Of a stretch of 64,000 bases of DNA, positions 34,766 to 45,930 are shown piece by piece (position 1 is the stretch's first letter; each line of letters starts with the position of its first letter). The DNA lies in NCBI RefSeq assembly GCF_958298935.1, contig NC_084932.1, positions 2,831,501 to 2,895,500 on the forward strand, written 5' to 3'. Position numbers and translations under genes: made by a program. Below the pieces are notes generated by a model that saw only the letters and a list, made by a program, of their open reading frames with translations, searched no databases and had not been told where the DNA came from. The stretch is from Phragmites australis. Taxonomy: Eukaryota; Streptophyta; Magnoliopsida; Poales; Poaceae.

Positions 34766-36039
34766 AACTTGCCAGCAAACAAGGTTAATAGTGCGTCGCT
34801 GCTGCTTCCCTGCCACACCCGTGTAACCCTAATTACCGGAGCACACCCCTCCCTGTGCTGTTCGGATCCCCACAAAAACTCGTGCTTCGATGAAATCAAC
34901 CCGGAATGAACAGTATATGTGGTCTGCGTTTTTACAGAAAACCCACTAATATTCTATATGTTTCAATGCGAAGGTGAAAAAAAAATCAAGATGTATGATG
35001 GAGTATGTGCCATCAAAATCAAGACCCCTAATATCCTTCCCGTTCTAGAGCTGTGTTCACCGGTCAGCAACTGCTTCGGAGGTAGAAGTGGAACAACACC
35101 ATATACATTTGAGAAAGAAATCCTGGAAGCACCAAATATGGAAGCCCGTCCGGGAAAGGAATGAGAGTTTTTCGCTTGGACACTTGTGTAGAAAAAGGTC
35201 CTGACAGCCGACAACTTGGCGCTCTGAAGTTGGCCTCATCAATCCTTGAAGTTGGCCTCATCAAACCATGAAGTTGGCGCTCTGAAGTTGGCATCATTGG
35301 ATTGTTGAAAGGTTGGAGCCAAGCTTTTGATGGCAAAGTGATTTTATATCATGTGGAATCTTGGAAGAAGAGGAATAGGATGATATTTTTAATGGCACGA
35401 CGATTTATATCATGTGAAATATATGGAATGAGAGAAATAGGAGAATTTTTCAACGTAATAATATTTTTTCACAAAGTAGCGACTATAACTAAAGAGGACA
35501 TTTTGCAACATAGGAGAGCTTTTTGTTTCTTTGCATAACTGTCTCATGGTCTCGCGTAGCATTTTGTTCCTGTAAAGCACTATGTAACCTATGATTCTTA
35601 GGCCTGTCGGGGTCTACATATTGTCTTCTCTTATTTGCTTGATTGACTCGCAAAGCTTCTGCCTTTTTCTAAAAAACAATTAAATTCCTGAAAATTTTAC
35701 CACTGCTTATTCTAGAGAAAAGACAAAGAAAAAGATACGCACATACTGGCGGATAGCAGCCAGGTAGGGGGCTCTACTATTGGCAGGGAGTTCTTCCTTA
35801 CGGATGAGTATGAACCGTATGTGTTTGTCTTCACTGGTGTGGAGGTGGCGCGTCACGGTGGCGATCGAGGAGAAGGGGCACTCCGGATGATCAAGAACAA
35901 GTCCAAATACCTTGCCATGGGCCTCATCAAGCACCTGCTATGAACTGATCAGATCATCACTACTACTTCATCATTTTCATTTTTTTCAGGGGCTGATCCA
36001 GGAAAAAATGTTATCGGTGTCAACCTATAAAGAACATTG
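34766..36039. other. Spacer upstream of the WAK pseudogenes
   Basis: No supported gene. A short phrase (GAAGTTGGC-TCATCA) is repeated four times at 35230-35300. A minus-strand open stretch of about 75 codons at 35707-35934, reading HPECPFSSIATVTRHLHTSE in part, looks less random than its surroundings but I do not recognise it. Confidence 0.45.
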
Positions 36040-36580
36040 TTGCAGTAAAGAAGCCAATTAATGATATTCAAAATGAACAGTTTGCAAATGAAGTCATCAT
36101 GCAATCTCAAGTCATCCACAAGAACATTGTTATGCTCTTAGGTTGTTGCCTCGAAGTTGATGCCCTAATGCTGGTCTATGAGTTTCTCTCGAAAGGTAGC
36201 CTCCATGACATTCTTCAAGGAAACAGGAAGGACCCTCTCAGCTTGGATGTATGCCCAAGTATTGTTACAGAGTCAGCAGAAGGACTAGCCTATATGCATT
36301 CAAAAACCAATAATAAAATCAGACATGGTGATGTCAAACCAGCAAATATATTGCTGGATGATAGGTACGTACGTACCAAAGATCTTCGATTTTGGCATAT
36401 TAAAGTTGATTATGAGGGATAAACAACACGCCGAATCAGTTATTGGTGACATTACTTATATGGATCCGGTATATCTACAAACATGCTTACTAACTGAAAA
36501 AAGAGATGTCTATAGTTTTCGAGTAGTGCTCGGATGGGTACGAAGGAAATCCATACATACAAAGCGGATGCCAGGGTAAG
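36040..36580 (+). pseudogene. Wall-associated-kinase (WAK) kinase-domain fragment
   Basis: The frame encodes VKKPINDIQNEQFANEVI, then HKNIVMLLGCCLEVDALMLV, YEFLSKGSLHDIL, and HGDVKPANILLDD, the non-RD-like catalytic loop usual for grass WAKs. After the loop the frame shifts: KIFDFGILKLIMRDKQHAES and DITYMDPVYLQ continue in another frame to about 36579. The Gly-rich loop and everything N-terminal (galacturonan-binding domain, EGF, transmembrane segment) are missing. WAKs are plasma-membrane receptor kinases binding cell-wall pectin. This is a truncated, frameshifted copy, followed by a second copy in tandem. Confidence 0.8.
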
Positions 36581-36678
36581 TGTAGTTTACATATATATGC
36601 TTTGAATTACTACTATTTTTCTTGAGACGAGTCGAGCTATCTAATTAACATTCTAACCCATGCATAGTTGGTTTGTAG

Positions 36679-38396
36679 ACATTGATGAGTGTCAGAGGCC
36701 AGATCAATATCCTTGCAAAGGTACATGCCTCAACAGGGCAAGAGGCTACGAATAATGTACCTGCCCAACCGGAACTAGGGGCAATGTATTTACTCTGCAA
36801 GCAAAGGCGTCAGTAGGTAAGTGACTGGTTGAGCACCTCGTTAATTATGGCGTACACCCTAGTACTCCATCAGTTACTAAGGCCTGTACGCATTTTGAAG
36901 GTTCCAACTTCATAACTTAATTCTAGCTAACAAATAGTCTCTCAATACATAGATTTTGTTACAAAAATTGGTACTACCATGGGATTAGTATTTGAGAGTA
37001 CTTTCATATTATGGTGATTTTGTTATGATGAACAATTAATACACCGTAATGGAAATCATCGGCCAAAAAGTAGTTTGAAGATCGCATTGAGTCAAACCGC
37101 ACCTTAAATTTGGAAGCAGATAGAATATCTATCTTCATTGGGATCTATTTGGATGAAGAGATTAATTTGGATAAAAAAAACCCTTAGTTCGGATCCAAAC
37201 ACTTGATTTAAATTTGTAAACAAAGTCCAATTCAACATGGATTTCAATTGTACCTACAATTTTGTGGATCTAATTCAATTCCTAGATCCAAAAGAACCCT
37301 ACGAGATCCACTGTAAGCTATTTATATCGACCTAAAAGAGTTGTGAGGTGAAAAGATCCTAAAAAGTGATTTATTGTCCCACAAGGGGTTATTCACAAAT
37401 TGTGCCTAGTGTGCCCCTTCGATATCAATTGTTATTGAATCCTATCCACACAAATCTCATCAATAAGACTCAAACTAATGTGGTTTTACGCTAAACAGTT
37501 TTGCATTCCCAAAAAAATTACATATACTGCTCCATTTTTTTGTGACATCTTAATTATATAAAGTTTATGTAATATATAATGCAATTTCATTGCTCCTCGT
37601 ATAGGAGGAATAGGTGGTCTTCTTATTATAGCACTTCTGGTTTTCCTTCTTCGCAAAGAGAAAAGGAAGATGAGAGATGTTTGCAAAAGGAATGATGGTC
37701 CTACATTAGAACAAGCAAAAATCATTAAGATATAAAAAAAGGAGGAGTCAAGCCAATTTTAAAACATAGCAACTTCAATGGAAAGATTCCTTCAGTGAAG
37801 TTTACAAGGACCTTCATTACAATGAACTAGTTACAGTAAAGAAGCCGATTAATGGTACTATGCAACAAAATGAACGGTTTGCAAATGAAGTCATCACAAG
37901 TCATCCACAAGAACATTGTTATGCTCATAGGTTGTTGCCTCGAAGTTTATGCCCCAATGCTGGTCTATGAGTTTCTCTAAAGGTAGCCTCCAAAAATTCT
38001 TCACGACAATAGGAAGGACCCTCTCAGCTTGGATGTATGCCTAAGTATTGATGCAGAGTCAACAGAAGGACTAGCCTATATGCATTCAAAAATCAATAAT
38101 AAAATCCGACATGGTGATGTCAAACCAGCAAATATACTGTTAGATGATAGGTACATACCAAAGATCTCTGATTAAGCATATCAGAGTTGATTATGAGGGA
38201 TAAACAACACGCCGAATCAGTTATTGGTGATATTACTTATATGGATCTGGTATATCTACAAACTAGCCTACTAAATGAAAAACAGATGTCTATAGTTTTG
38301 GAGTAGTGCTCCTGGAACTTATTAGTAGGAAAAGCTCACAAAAAGGGAAGAGAGAAACTGAGTTGTTAGATAACGAAATTACAGTGACATTAGACA
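36679..38396 (+). pseudogene. Second WAK pseudogene (EGF, transmembrane and kinase parts)
   Basis: Exons in WAK order are recognisable: an EGF-like piece DIDECQRPDQYPCKGTCLN (from 36679) with a stop inside; an intron of about 800 bp holding a Tourist-like MITE; a transmembrane exon GGIGGLLIIALLVFLLRKEK (about 37603); then a kinase domain from about 37740 (VKKPINGTMQQNERFANEVI, KNIVMLIGCCLEV, then further frames) to LLELISRKSSQKGK near 38345. Stops and shifts occur in each part. The kinase part closely parallels the copy at 36040-36580, so the two arose by tandem duplication. The coding match ends where hAT-like sequence begins at 38397. Confidence 0.82.
37139..37300. mobile_element. Tourist-like MITE in the WAK intron
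   Basis: GGGATCTATTTGGAT at 37139 is matched by ATCCAAAAGAACCC ending at about 37300, as in Tourist-type MITEs (GGGTCTGTTTGGA ends). The interior is short and non-coding. The 3-bp target duplication is not clean. Confidence 0.5.
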
Positions 38397-38527
38397 CAGG
38401 GGCGGAGCCACGAAGGGGGGTCGCCCCCTGCCCCTTGGGTAGCCCACTAGCCCTGCTACGCGGTTTAGGCTTTAGCTATTATCTATTGAGCCTGTCAACT
38501 CATGAGGCAAGCCAATCAAGAAGAATT
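38397..38527 (+). mobile_element. hAT-like terminus inserted in the WAK pseudogene
   Basis: CAGGGGCGGAGCCACG at 38397 is the typical 5' end of a large grass hAT family. About 130 bp follow before the CACTA terminus at 38528. The other end of this element was not found, so it was probably cut by the CACTA insertion or deleted. Confidence 0.55.
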
Positions 38528-38560
38528 CACTATGTAAAAAAACTATCAAAATAGATATAT

Positions 38561-38925
38561 TATTAGTGACAGTTTCTTAGTATGCATCATTAATGTACTA
38601 TTAGTGACGGGTTCAGTACCGATCCGTCACTAATGTGTGACCCAGGCTCGGACCGAACAAAACCCGTCACTAATGAGGGTTTATTAGTGACGACGAGGGA
38701 ACGATCCGACACTAAAGATATTAGTGACGGGTCATATTAAAGTCCGTTACTAATAATTTAGTCATTAGTGACGGGTATATAAGGGACACATAACTAAATG
38801 TAGCCTACTCATTAGTAATGGGTCATTAATATTAAAGTAATTAGTGACGGGTTGTAGTTGTTACTGTCACTAATGATTGACTCATTGTGACGGGTGTCCT
38901 TATCACCTGTCACTAATTTTTGCCA
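38561..38925. repeat. CACTA subterminal repeat block A
   Basis: Alternating TTAGTGACGGGT and ACCCGTCACTAAT words, at least ten, in both orientations. In CACTA elements such arrays are binding sites for the TNPA-type protein. Confidence 0.9.
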
Positions 38926-39112
38926 CTCCTATCTGCTCGACCACTCTTATCCGCCCATTTCTCTTTCTCGACCACTCTCATCTCCGCTCACGTCCGCTCA
39001 CTTCCTCCTCCCGCTGCCGTCGTCATTCGCACCTCACCACCGACGCTGCTGCCATCCTCCCCCCTCCCACCATAGCCCGACGTACGCCCCCGCCCCTCTA
39101 CCTGCTAGGGTT

Positions 39113-40059
39113 ATGGCGATGGATCAAGGTAGTGGCGGGGGCCGTTGCCGTCACTGTGGCGGACTTGGATGGATCCCGACAACTCCTCCATCATCTCACG
39201 CACCAGGCGTTCCCCCACCGGTCACGATCGAGACCGATCATAGTAAACTCTTTTCTTTTTCTCCTTCATTGTTAGGTTCATAGTAACACTCATTAGGACA
39301 CAACAATTTAATTGAGTTTATAGTATATTAAGCTCAATTCATATCATCCTATCGTGTAGGTGTTGAAACTGATCATATGGCTTAAAGAGGTAATCCCTGC
39401 AATAGGTGGTACTGTACCTTTGGTGCAATCCACTCAGATGGAAGGAATTTTGTAAAGCTATCTATCTCTTTTGACATACGTTCAAGGGGAGAAAGTAATG
39501 AGGATATCACTATTAGGGCCTGTGGCAAGACATCACCGATTTCGTTGCATTCCGAAAAAACGCTGTTGAAGGGTGCCTGAAAGTGCTTAAGGAGCATGAG
39601 TTTTTTTTGCCTGACTACAACTATTTTTGAATAAAAGCGCTTGAGGAGGGCGAAGAGGATTTGGCTTCGATCAGTGAGATGCTTGCTCAGTTCGATGAAT
39701 ATGATATGGTACAGTAATATGTAATCCGGTTGTTTTGATATACATGACTGTTAGTGTGTATTATTTTCATAATTTTATTTTCTTTACTTGTAGGATATTT
39801 TGGTGACACATTTGCGGCAATTAGCTTTCATGCTATCTTAGATCAAGCTATAGAGCATCTTGAGTTAAGCTTTTATGACCCCGGAGTGGACTTCACTGTT
39901 GAAGGCAACTTCCAAGCTGATATAAGGTTTTATTTAAGTGAAAATGAATCAGTTAATAAGACATTATTTACTGTCTATGGTAAAGCATCATGTCGTCCAT
40001 GTCAAGCGAAAGAGAGTGCACTAATTCATGCGCTAATGTATATCGATGAAGTACTATGA
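39113..40059 (+). pseudogene. Unrecognised gene inside the CACTA complex, possibly captured
   Basis: Behind a CTAGGGTT telo-box word (39105-39112) an ATG at 39113 opens MAMDQGSGGGRCRHCGGLGW (two Cys plus His), followed by a Pro-rich segment to about 39240. After a probable intron, 39400-39560 reads YCTFGAIHSDGRNFVKLSIS and further. Next comes a frame with KVLKEHEFFLPDYNYFELKA and LASISEMLAQFDEYDM. The last exon (from about 39794) reads GDTFAAISFHAILDQAIEHL and ends YIDEVL at 40059. Stops and a shift occur between the segments. I do not recognise the family. It has the transcription direction of the complex and lies between repeat blocks A and B, so it is either an accessory CACTA gene or a captured host gene. 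Confidence 0.5.
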
Positions 40060-40385
40060 TACAATATTGTAGATTTCAACTATGTTAAATATTAGAGGTT
40101 ATGTGCTCCAGTAAATGCTCAAGTGTAATGATGTATGGATATTTGAATAAGTACGTAATGTATGCATAACTATATTGTATGACTGACTTGAGTTAAATTC
40201 AAGTTTCTGGATGTATATCTGTGTTCTTGAATGTGAAGAAAAATCCTGACATTACTTTAAGATGTCGTCCATCGAAGTTCAGTTCTGCTCTGTTGAATGG
40301 GATGTTGAAGTACTATTTGTTTGTATGCATGCCCTCTGTTCTGAAAGTCGATCTCTTCTTGTAGAAGTCATAAGTGATAGGTTTT

Positions 40386-40650
40386 AGTTTTCACCCATCA
40401 CTAATGTGTTATTAGTGACGGGTATCCTTATCACCCATCATTAATGTTAAATAATTAGTGACAGCTATCCTTATAACCCATGACTAATGTTAAGTCATTA
40501 GTGACAGGTGTCCTTATAACCCGTCACTAAATGTAGCCTTGGCGGCTCCCTACCGGGGCAACTCATTAGTGGCAGGTTGTTATGAGACCAGTCACTAATG
40601 GCTCACTCATTAGTGACGGGTGTCCTTATAACCCGACTAATGAGTGATGT
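40386..40650. repeat. CACTA subterminal repeat block B
   Basis: Repeated TTAGTGACGGGTGTCCTTAT and ACCCGTCACTAATG words separate the first module from the TNP2 module. Confidence 0.88.
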
Positions 40651-40926
40651 TTACTATTATTTTATTCACCGAGCAGCACGACCAGAAAGTGTCTGTCCAC
40701 TGCGGCTACTCGGCAAAGGGGCAATTTTTTTGGCGATTCTGCTAAGGCCAAATCAAATCTCAGTGATTTGAAGTTAGTGTCTGTCCCTGGCCTTTGAAGG
40801 TTTGCCTCCTCCTCCTCCTGCTCATATATGCATGGTGAATTCTAGGGTTTGAGTTGGAATCAACAATTTTGCTTCTTCTCCCAGATCTTGATATATGTGG
40901 ATTGTCCCCCTTAATTAGTGTACATG

Positions 40927-41303
40927 TGTAACCTACGTCTCCCGTTCGGGAGTATTTGATTATAAATATGACTTGGCAACTCGTCATATTTATAAGAAGA
41001 TGCTCCCGAATTGTCCACATACTTTGGACAGTTCGAGGATATGTGATCCGAGTAGTAGGTTTATGTGCTCTTGTCTAGTTCTAGAAAGAATTTTGGTGGT
41101 GTCTCCCTATTGATCTCCGGATACACACCCTCTCGGCTCATTGTCGAGACGTGTATTTAGAGAACAGTGGGGAGGCGCTACCAAAATTTTCTCCAAAACC
41201 GTACAAGAGCATGGAAACCTACTTAGGTCATATATCCTCGAATAGGATTAGGACCTATCTCTGCCTATTAAAAATTAGCTAGGATCCTTCGCCATAGATA
41301 ACA
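40927..41303 (+). repeat. About 380-bp direct repeat, copy 1 (with hairpin)
   Basis: Diverged direct copy of 45461-45842. Both contain a 13-bp perfect stem (TTATAAATATGAC / GTCATATTTATAA) with the 10-base loop TTGGCAACTC, here at 40960-40995, and both end GGATCCTTCGC. Each copy precedes a transposon coding sequence by about 100-140 bp, so it is probably a promoter, leader or first-intron sequence common to the two genes. Confidence 0.9.
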
Positions 41304-41439
41304 TGTATCATATTTGGATGTTAATTGTTATCTTGAATATCACTAGAATACACGTACACACTTAATTTAGTTAAATTGAGTTAGAATTTTTATACTTATT
41401 CTATCTTCTCTTTTATTTCTATTTAGAATTAATATTTTT

Positions 41440-43290
41440 TCAATTTGTAGATGGTGGACGAAGTTGGATGTACCTTGATTGCCGTACTTGTAACAAGTAC
41501 ATAAGCGGGGTGAAGTCTTTCTTGATTGTCGCGGTGGTGGATATGGAAGGTAAGGGTAAAACGGTAATTTAGTGTCCATGCTGTGATTGCAAGAATGAGA
41601 AGAAGTTCTCAAAACCTGGCAATGTGTACGATCACTTGTTAAGGTGTGGATTCAAAGAGAGATATCACGTTTGGAACAAACACGATGAGGAAGGCCTTAA
41701 TGAAGGGGAAATGGATCAAGTCCTCTCGGATGGCAATACAGATCAAGGACTCCCACCAACCGATGATATGGATGATTATCTCAAGGACGCAGACATATTA
41801 GGATTCAATGATAACTACGTGAATTTTGTGGAGAATGTGGACCAAATGGTGTGTGATGCTGAGAGGCACAATGAGTATAATTATGGTGAGTTTGCCAAAT
41901 TCCAGGAACTGGTGCGAGACTCAAAGACACCAGTTTATCTTGGCTGTAAGGAGAAATACACGCTGTTGTTTGCGGTGCTTATGCTTATGTAATTGAAGGC
42001 AACCCATTGTTGGTTTGATAGGAGTTCCAAAGCATTGTTGCATCTGCTAAAGGACATGCTACCAGAGGGGAACAAGGTGCCCAAGACCGTCTACGACGCG
42101 AAGAAGATAGTTTGTCCTTTGGGATTGAAGGTAGAAAAAACACATGCATGTAAGGAGGATTGTGTCCTGTTTTGTAGAGAGTATGCAGACCCAGATCAAT
42201 GTCCTATTTGTGAAACCCATCGATACAAGCGTAGAAATTACAGTGGTGACATGGAGGAAGGCAGCAAGAGAAAAGGGCCTCCTAGAAAGGTGATATGGTA
42301 TTTCCCTGTAATTCCCCGTTTGAAGCGTTTGTTCTAGAACAAAAAGGAGTCCCAATTTGTTACGGTGGCACAAGGAGGGTCGTAAGAATGACACAATGAT
42401 ACGGCATCCTGTAGATTCAGCTCAATGGAGAACCATTGATTCCACATTTGGTGGTTTGCTAAAGAATTAAGAAATATTAAGTTTGATATGAGCACAGATG
42501 GTATGAATCCATTTGGTAACATGAGTACCTCACATAGCACCTAGCCTATTATACTGTCTATCTACAACCTTCAAACTTGGCTTTGTAAAAAGCAAAAATA
42601 CATTATATTATCGAACTTAATTCCTAGTCTAAGGCAACCTGTCAACGATATCGATGTGTACCTCAGGTCTTTGGTGGATGATCTTAAAGCACTTTGGTTT
42701 GAAGGCGTTGATGTTTAGGATCAGTACAAGGGAGAATACTTCACCCTACATGCCATGTTGTTCGTCACCATCAATGATCTGCCAGCACTTCGTAACTTGT
42801 CAGGGCAGAGTAAAAGAAAAGGTGAAGCTTGCCCACAATGCTTAGATGACACTGAGAGTATGTGGTTGAACGAGTCAAAGAAAATAATGTACATGCGGCA
42901 TCGATGTTTCCTTCCAAGGAACCACCGGTACCAGAAAATGAAGTCTCAGTTTGACGGTACAAGGGAGAAAGCATAACCTCCAAAGCATTTCAGCGGATAT
43001 AAGGACGAACTTTTCGTACTTGCTAAACAAGTTGCCCAGGTATTTTATGTGTCTGACACGACAGATAAGAAACTTCATGTGGTTCTCACGGGAAAAGATG
43101 GATCGTCGGAGTTGAAAACATGGTTGATGAGGACAAGTGCAATCAATTTGATGAAATCCCCTCTTTTGCTACTGCAATCATGCCATAAGTTGCGCAGAAC
43201 GAGAAGACTCCATACCTACGTTCCGACCATAACAAAGGGATCCATGTCAAGAAAGCACAAAAATGGCTGCCACATGCCAAATGATACATG
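41440..43290 (+). pseudogene. CACTA TNP2-type transposase, disrupted
   Basis: The N-terminal transposase-associated domain is readable (DCRTCNKYISGVKSFL, CPCCDCKNEKKFSKPG, YDHLLRCGFKERYHVWNKHD). Next come an acidic DDMDDYLKDADILGF segment and the TNP2 core: HCWFDRSSKALLHLLKDMLP, CKEDCVLFCREYADPDQCP, VIWYFPVIPRLKRLF, TDGMNPFGNMS, MLFVTINDLPALRNLSGQ, CPQCLDDTESMWL and HRCFLPRNHRY. Stops lie at about 41990, 42335, 42543, 42718 and 42975, with small shifts. After about 43000 the normal continuation (the NIIGTLL region and remaining catalytic part) is absent; the sequence runs to other material by 43290. TNP2 catalyses excision and integration; this copy cannot. Confidence 0.9.
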
Positions 43291-43359
43291 AATCAATGTA
43301 ACCTCAAATTTGTAATATTCAGTTAAGTCTGAATTTGTGATATGTTTGCAGGAGAAGAA

Positions 43360-43395
43360 GGCTGCCAAATCCTAACTTTGCTTCAGGATGCAGCC
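43360..43395 (+). other. Shared 3' motif, copy 1 (possible common last exon)
   Basis: GGCTGCCAAATCCTAACTTT continues to GGATGCAGCC. Read after the acceptor TTTGCAG it gives EKKAAKS and a stop. Copies: 44550-44584 and 49109-49144, each directly before a subterminal repeat block. The ends GGCTGC/GCAGCC and ATCCT/AGGAT can pair as an imperfect hairpin. Confidence 0.7.
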
Positions 43396-43431
43396 AGTAT
43401 ACTAGGTAAATCCTTAGAGGAATGAGCACAT

Positions 43432-43672
43432 TAGTGATGGGTGAGAACTTCACGCATCAGTAAAGATATAGATAGTGATGAGTTAATTTACCACCCGTCA
43501 CTAATGATCGAATCGTCATTAGTGATGGGTGAGAACTTCATGCGTTAGTAAAGATATATATATATATATATATAGTGACAGGTTAATTTATCACCCGTCA
43601 CTAATGATCGAATCCCAGGACGGAGAGACCCGATCATTAGTGAAGGGTCGTATCTAAAACCCATCACTAATT
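43432..43672. repeat. CACTA subterminal repeat block C
   Basis: Repeats such as TTAGTGATGGGTGAGAACTT and ACCCGTCACTAATGATCGA, with a short TA run at 43555-43574. It ends directly before a TATA box. Confidence 0.88.
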
Positions 43673-43677
43673 TTATG

Positions 43678-43706
43678 TTTATAAATAACAAGCCCGGAAA
43701 CCCTAG
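43678..43706 (+). promoter_or_regulatory. TATA box and telo-box at the start of module 3
   Basis: TTTATAAATA (43678-43687) and AAACCCTAG (43698-43706) lie right behind repeat block C. The same pair occurs at 44764-44792 behind block D, so the two modules share a duplicated promoter. Confidence 0.7.
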
Positions 43707-43781
43707 CCTCTGATTTACACATCCTAAGCTTCCTCCTCTCCGCCGCACCCACTGCCCTGCTCCTCTAATCCAGTGTCGTCT

Positions 43782-44240
43782 ATGACCACCAACGACAAGG
43801 ACTTGGCGTTGTCCTCCTCGATGCCAGTGCCCGATGATGACTACATCGATTGGGACCTCTTGATGGTGGAGGCAAAGGAGGAGTATAAGATGGAGAAAGC
43901 GACTACCAACGACGAGATGATCGCTCGCACCGTCCATGAGAAGGAACTCATCAGCCAAGCCGAGGGAACGACGGAGGCCATCATCAGTGACGAGGCCATC
44001 GCACACCTCTTGGCGGAGGAGGTGGAGATGGGCGGTGACTCCGACACAGACGACGGCGAGGAGGAGGATGAGGAGATGAGCGGTGACTCTGACAATGACG
44101 AGGAGGAGGAGGAGGAGGAGATGGGCGGCGACTCTAACATGACCGATGACGAGGAGGAGGAGGAGGATGAGGAGATGGGTGGCGACTACGATATGACCAA
44201 CGACGACAGGAGGAGAAGGAGATGTGCGACTCCGACATGA
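43782..44240 (+). CDS. Acidic-repeat protein of the CACTA complex (frameshifted C-terminus)
   Basis: The ATG at 43782 opens a 152-residue frame, MTTNDKDLALSSSMPVPDDD. From about residue 80 it consists of repeats of the type EEEDEEMGGDSDMTDD, about 17 residues long and extremely acidic. The frame ends in an Arg-rich RRRRRCATPT at 44240. A one-base shift at about 44205 would continue the acidic repeat (EKEMCDSDMTDDEEEEE) to a stop at about 44334, so the present end looks like a frameshift within the repeat. It has its own TATA box and lies between repeat blocks C and D. No known domain; a host or transposon function cannot be named. Confidence 0.45.
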   Translation: MTTNDKDLALSSSMPVPDDDYIDWDLLMVEAKEEYKMEKATTNDEMIARTVHEKELISQAEGTTEAIISDEAIAHLLAEEVEMGGDSDTDDGEEEDEEMSGDSDNDEEEEEEEMGGDSNMTDDEEEEEDEEMGGDYDMTNDDRRRRRCATPT

Positions 44241-44549
44241 CCGACGATGAGGAGGAGGAGGAGGATGAGGAGATGGCCAACACCGGTGGCGACTCCTCGA
44301 TGACATTGATGAATCATAGTCCATTACTTACCTAGGTTTATGGTGGTAATCCGAATTTAGCAATTTGGATTTAGCACCCTTCTTTTGTAGTCTGGATGGG
44401 TATTTTTTTTAATCCGGACCTTCTTTTGTAGTAATGAACTTACTTATCCTAAATTAATGAAAAGGTCAGTTAATTAGAAAAGTGTGTTAAATTGAAAATG
44501 CAAGTGAGACAGCTAATTGAGTATATTTTTCTCATCATCAGATTATCCT

Positions 44550-44584
44550 GCTGCCAAATGCTGACTTTGCTTCAGGATGCAGCC
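44550..44584 (+). other. Shared 3' motif, copy 2
   Basis: GCTGCCAAATGCTGACTTTG continues to GGATGCAGCC. In the corresponding frame it reads DYPAAKC and a stop, parallel to the EKKAAKS ending of copy 1. Confidence 0.65.
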
Positions 44585-44606
44585 AATATACATGTAAATA
44601 GAGGGA

Positions 44607-44762
44607 TGATCACAAGTGACATGTGATAATGTCACATGTCATTAAAGAGTTCATTAGTGACAGGTGAATTTACCACCCGTCACTAATTACAAAGTCCCAG
44701 TGATGGGTGGATTACCCGCTCATTAGTGACGGGTGGTAAAATTCACCCGTCACTAATGATAT
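44607..44762. repeat. CACTA subterminal repeat block D
   Basis: Repeats including TCATTAGTGACGGGTGGTAA and ACCCGTCACTAATGATATG, ending directly before a TATA box. Confidence 0.88.
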
Positions 44763-44763
44763 G

Positions 44764-44792
44764 TTTATAAATATCGGACATAGGAACCCTAG
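44764..44792 (+). promoter_or_regulatory. TATA box and telo-box at the start of module 4
   Basis: TTTATAAATA (44764-44773) and AACCCTAG (44785-44792) repeat the arrangement found at 43678-43706. Confidence 0.7.
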
Positions 44793-45460
44793 CCTCCAAT
44801 TTTGCCTAAGTCCCGCCGCGCACCCCGCCCATTCCTCCTCGCCTCCTTCTCTCGGTCGTCTCCGAGGCCACCGCCGTCTCCCTGCCGTCCCCATCCCCCT
44901 CCCTGATGCTGTCTTCCCCTACGCCTTCTTCCCCGATTACCCCGATTAGGTGTGACAATATGAACTTACCCATTTAACACTTACTATTGAATACTTAAAC
45001 TCTACGTGTTCCTTATGTTGACCATTGAGTTGCGATTTCTATGTAGTATTTACAGTAATATAGGAGATAGAGGGTATGTGAATCAATATGCATAAATATG
45101 GAGGCTGCAGTGCATGCTGTTCTTAGAAATGATCTGAGAATTAAGAGTGCACTATCACACATACCGATGATATGAGATAGCCAATTCGGCGTTTGGATGT
45201 TGACATCAGTCGTAACCCGTTTTCTGAGAGTAAAACTTGATAACATAAACATGTTCTTGATGTTTATATGCTTTGCATATGCAATTTCAATGTTTACCTA
45301 TTTTTATTCTTACTTATGTTCAGTCCTAACAGCACACATTAATTCTTATTCTTGTTTATCTACCGCTGTATATTCTTGTCACTAATGTATGCATATTGCA
45401 CAACAAGTTTATGATGGTTAAAATTAAATTTGTAAGAAAATTTCAAAAATGAATTTAGGT

Positions 45461-45842
45461 TGCGTAACCTACTACGTCATCTCCTGTCCGGGAGTGTTTG
45501 ATTATAAATATGACTTGGCAACTCGTCATATTTATAATAAGATGCTCCTGAATTGTCCATGTACTCTGGATAGTTCAAGGATATGTGACCTGAGTAGTAG
45601 ATTTCTGTGCTCTTGTATGGTTCTAGAGAGAATTTCGGTGGTGTCTCCCGGTTGTTCTTCAGATACACACCCTCTCGGCTCATTGTCGAGATGTGTATTT
45701 GGAGACAACAGGGAGGTGCTACCAAAATTTTCTCCATAACCGTACAAGAGAATGGAAACCTACTCGGGCCACATATCCTCGAATAGGATTAGGACCTATC
45801 TTTGCCTATTAGAAATTAGGTAGGATCCTTCGCTTTAGATAA
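45461..45842 (+). repeat. About 380-bp direct repeat, copy 2 (with hairpin)
   Basis: Diverged copy of 40927-41303. The 13-bp stem and 10-base loop are unchanged at 45502-45537, although other positions differ. It precedes the Ulp1-bearing gene by about 90 bp. Confidence 0.9.
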
Positions 45843-45930
45843 GAAATACATCATATTTTCATAAATTCATATAAAAATGAATATAATTACTAAGACTTAT
45901 ACAATTGTATCTGTATATTCGGATCTACTA

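Noticed and set aside
43841..44324. Minus-strand Ser/His-rich frames opposite the acidic repeat gene
   Set aside because: Complement of a GAG-rich repeat; no domain, and the plus strand has promoter and module context.
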